Source of the DNA: Triplophysa rosa | Lineage: Eukaryota; Chordata; Actinopteri; Cypriniformes; Nemacheilidae | NCBI RefSeq assembly: GCF_024868665.1 | Contig: NC_079890.1 | Span: forward strand, 36,691,348-36,755,347 | DNA: 64,000 bases | Direction of reading: 5' to 3' | In this document: positions 62,444 to 64,000 of the stretch, one piece after another | How positions within the stretch are numbered: the stretch's first letter is position 1 | Layout: each line of letters starts with the position of its first letter | Notes under the pieces: generated by a model | Told to the model about the DNA's origin: nothing | The model's database searches: none | What the model saw: only the letters and a program-made list of their open reading frames with translations | Made by a program: the position numbers and the translations under genes

Positions 62444-64000
62444 TCATTCTTCCCTTTTCATTGAATCCTACAAAGTACAAAATAAATATTTCAGATGCCT
62501 ATATGTATTGTGCGTTTAAAGGTTCTCTTTATCGCTTTCTCCCCAACAAAGAAAGAAATAATTAAAATTATTGAGTAAAATTGCTTCAGGCAGTCTAGTC
62601 ACGTAAATTTCTTGCTTTTCATTCTTATGTAGGAATAGTGACTTGTTAGTGAACATTCTTGTTTTATTAAATATGACCATAAAAAAATCATTTCTCAATA
62701 ACTCTCGTAGAATACAAAGTTTCATTTATTTTCTGCAAAATACGGTAGAGTGAAGACTCATTTACATACGGCCACTGGTGTGATTTATATGATTGATTTT
62801 AACTCACCTTCTCGGTGCCCACACTCATTAGGGCTTCTAATTCCTGCATCCAGCCGAGGAGCTCCACCAGCTTCTTTACCCCGCTAACGACTTCACCCAC
62901 CTCGGCCACGTCATTGTGACGTGGAGACCCCCAGGCGAACGGCCCCACAAGATCTCGGTTTATCAGAAGGCGTGACACGGAGCTGCGCACCGCACCAGCT
63001 AAGCTGGCGAAGGGCTCCACCTAATAATTTAAAACATTGCAAATAATAAAGAACTAACTGGGTGATTCAACAGTGACATCTGCTGATAATACGGAGACAT
63101 GACACAAATCACAGTGTCCTAATATTTATGTACCAGTGACTTAATGTCTAATCCTCCTTGTGGTATTAAATATTTATAAATGCATGTCTTGTCTTGTCTC
63201 TTATATTGAGAATCCACAGCATAGCGCTTACTGACAGATGAAGCATCATTGCTCACCTCCAGAGATGTTCCCATGATGATGAGCAAATCTGCCATCGGGA
63301 AGTCTGTAAGGTACGTGAAGAACTGTTGAGGAAGTTCCTCACCGAAGAACACAATGTCAGGCTTGATGACTCCCTTACAGACAGAGCATCTGGGTACGGT
63401 TCCTTTCATTATATCATTCTGTAAGGGGAGAGACATATATGATGAACATCAGTCATTATCAAATCGCCGGGCAATCTGTAAGGTCTAGATGGTTGGGACA
63501 TGCTTACAAAATATGTCGAGAAAAAGTGCAGTTACAGAAGTGACAGTTACAGAGTACATCACATACTAACCCGGAGCTCTTCACCTTCGTAATCCCTGCG
63601 GCAGACCGTGCAGGTGGCTGTTGCAAAAGTTCCATGTGCCTCCACCAACATCTTAGGTGGAACGCCTGCCACTGCAGTCGATTAAAGAGTAGGAATGATG
63701 ATCATTGATCGGGTACACATTGCTAATAAATAAGACTCTAATCAAGAGTGATTCTCGTATTTTCTTAATAATATTCATCATCATTACAAAGCACACAGTA
63801 AGTGATTGAAAAATCTTCAATTTCCAGGATTTAGTGACTCACATCGCTCCAGTCCGTCAATGTTTTGGGTGTACATCCTGAGCAGCTGGCCCTTGTCATG
63901 AAGCAGTCGAATGAAGTAGTGCGTCAGGTTGGGTTTGTAATTGCCAGGATACAACTCTTTGGCAAGTGTAAAAAAAGGGTTGGGATTGTGATGGAAGTAA
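62444..64000 (-). CDS. sirt3: Sirtuin 3, NAD-dependent mitochondrial deacylase, 3' exons (5' part beyond window)
   Basis: Removes acyl groups from lysines of mitochondrial enzymes using NAD+. Exons, 5' to 3': 64000-63843 (open at the edge), 63671-63571, 63418-63257, 63020-62808, 62467-62444; phases agree. Visible: [16 protein letters not shown], the NAD-pocket motif TQNIDGLE, catalytic His in LVEAHGTF, zinc cysteines CTVC and [27 protein letters not shown], and [13 protein letters not shown], the last close to human SIRT3 and unlike SIRT2. The final exon is only 24 nt (DSMKREE plus stop) and is the least certain part: reading on from the previous exon gives a stop two codons into the intron, so a short last exon is needed if the GTGAGT donor is used. 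The N-terminal targeting region lies right of the window. Confidence 0.9.

Noticed and set aside
1..64000. A new defence, toxin or other gene-cluster system
   Set aside because: All well-supported coding exons belong to five known vertebrate gene families. The remaining open frames are shadows, repeats or too short and unsupported.

Overview
The window looks like teleost nuclear DNA, most probably from a cyprinid. It is AT-rich, has long introns, and contains five vertebrate genes with GT-AG (and a few GC-AG) introns. The non-coding DNA is packed with fish-type short DNA transposons (hAT-like, TTAA-flanked, fold-back), a tRNA-headed SINE with an L2-like tail, and a 'gggtgaactatcccttt' repeat family present in more than eight copies. 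There is no prokaryotic or viral operon structure, no CRISPR array and no rRNA or true tRNA gene.

Layout from left to right. (1) About 1-32,413, minus strand: the 5' fifteen coding exons of an ADAMTS7-type metalloprotease (809 codons, signal peptide to spacer). The rest of the gene lies left of the window. (2) 33,730-34,923, plus strand: an intronless relaxin-3-receptor-like GPCR (RXFP3 family), divergent from the ADAMTS gene. (3) 36,693-42,968, minus strand: a 14-exon single-pass cadherin-related protein, best called cdhr5, complete at 705 aa. (4) 53,025-58,881, plus strand: the four-exon dopamine D4 receptor gene, complete at 381 aa. (5) 62,444 to beyond 64,000, minus strand: the 3' exons of the mitochondrial deacylase gene sirt3.

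The genes do not form one pathway; they form a syntenic block. CDHR5 and DRD4 are neighbours in human 11p15.5, and SIRT3 is in the same band. An RXFP3-type receptor beside an ADAMTS7-type gene mirrors the RXFP3-ADAMTS12 adjacency on human chromosome 5, as expected for ohnologous segments. Orientation alternates: adamts7/rxfp3 and cdhr5/drd4 are head-to-head, while rxfp3/cdhr5 and drd4/sirt3 are tail-to-tail.

The most notable signals beyond the genes are three apparent GC-AG introns, nested transposon insertions whose order can be read from the sequence (in one case with an empty-site paralogue 20 kb away), TTAA-flanked elements with a coding remnant, long fold-back arms, and a 21-bp minisatellite that stays open as a reading frame. 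I did not find a convincing new biological system. Exon models were built by eye from reading frame, splice signals and recalled family sequences, without alignment tools.
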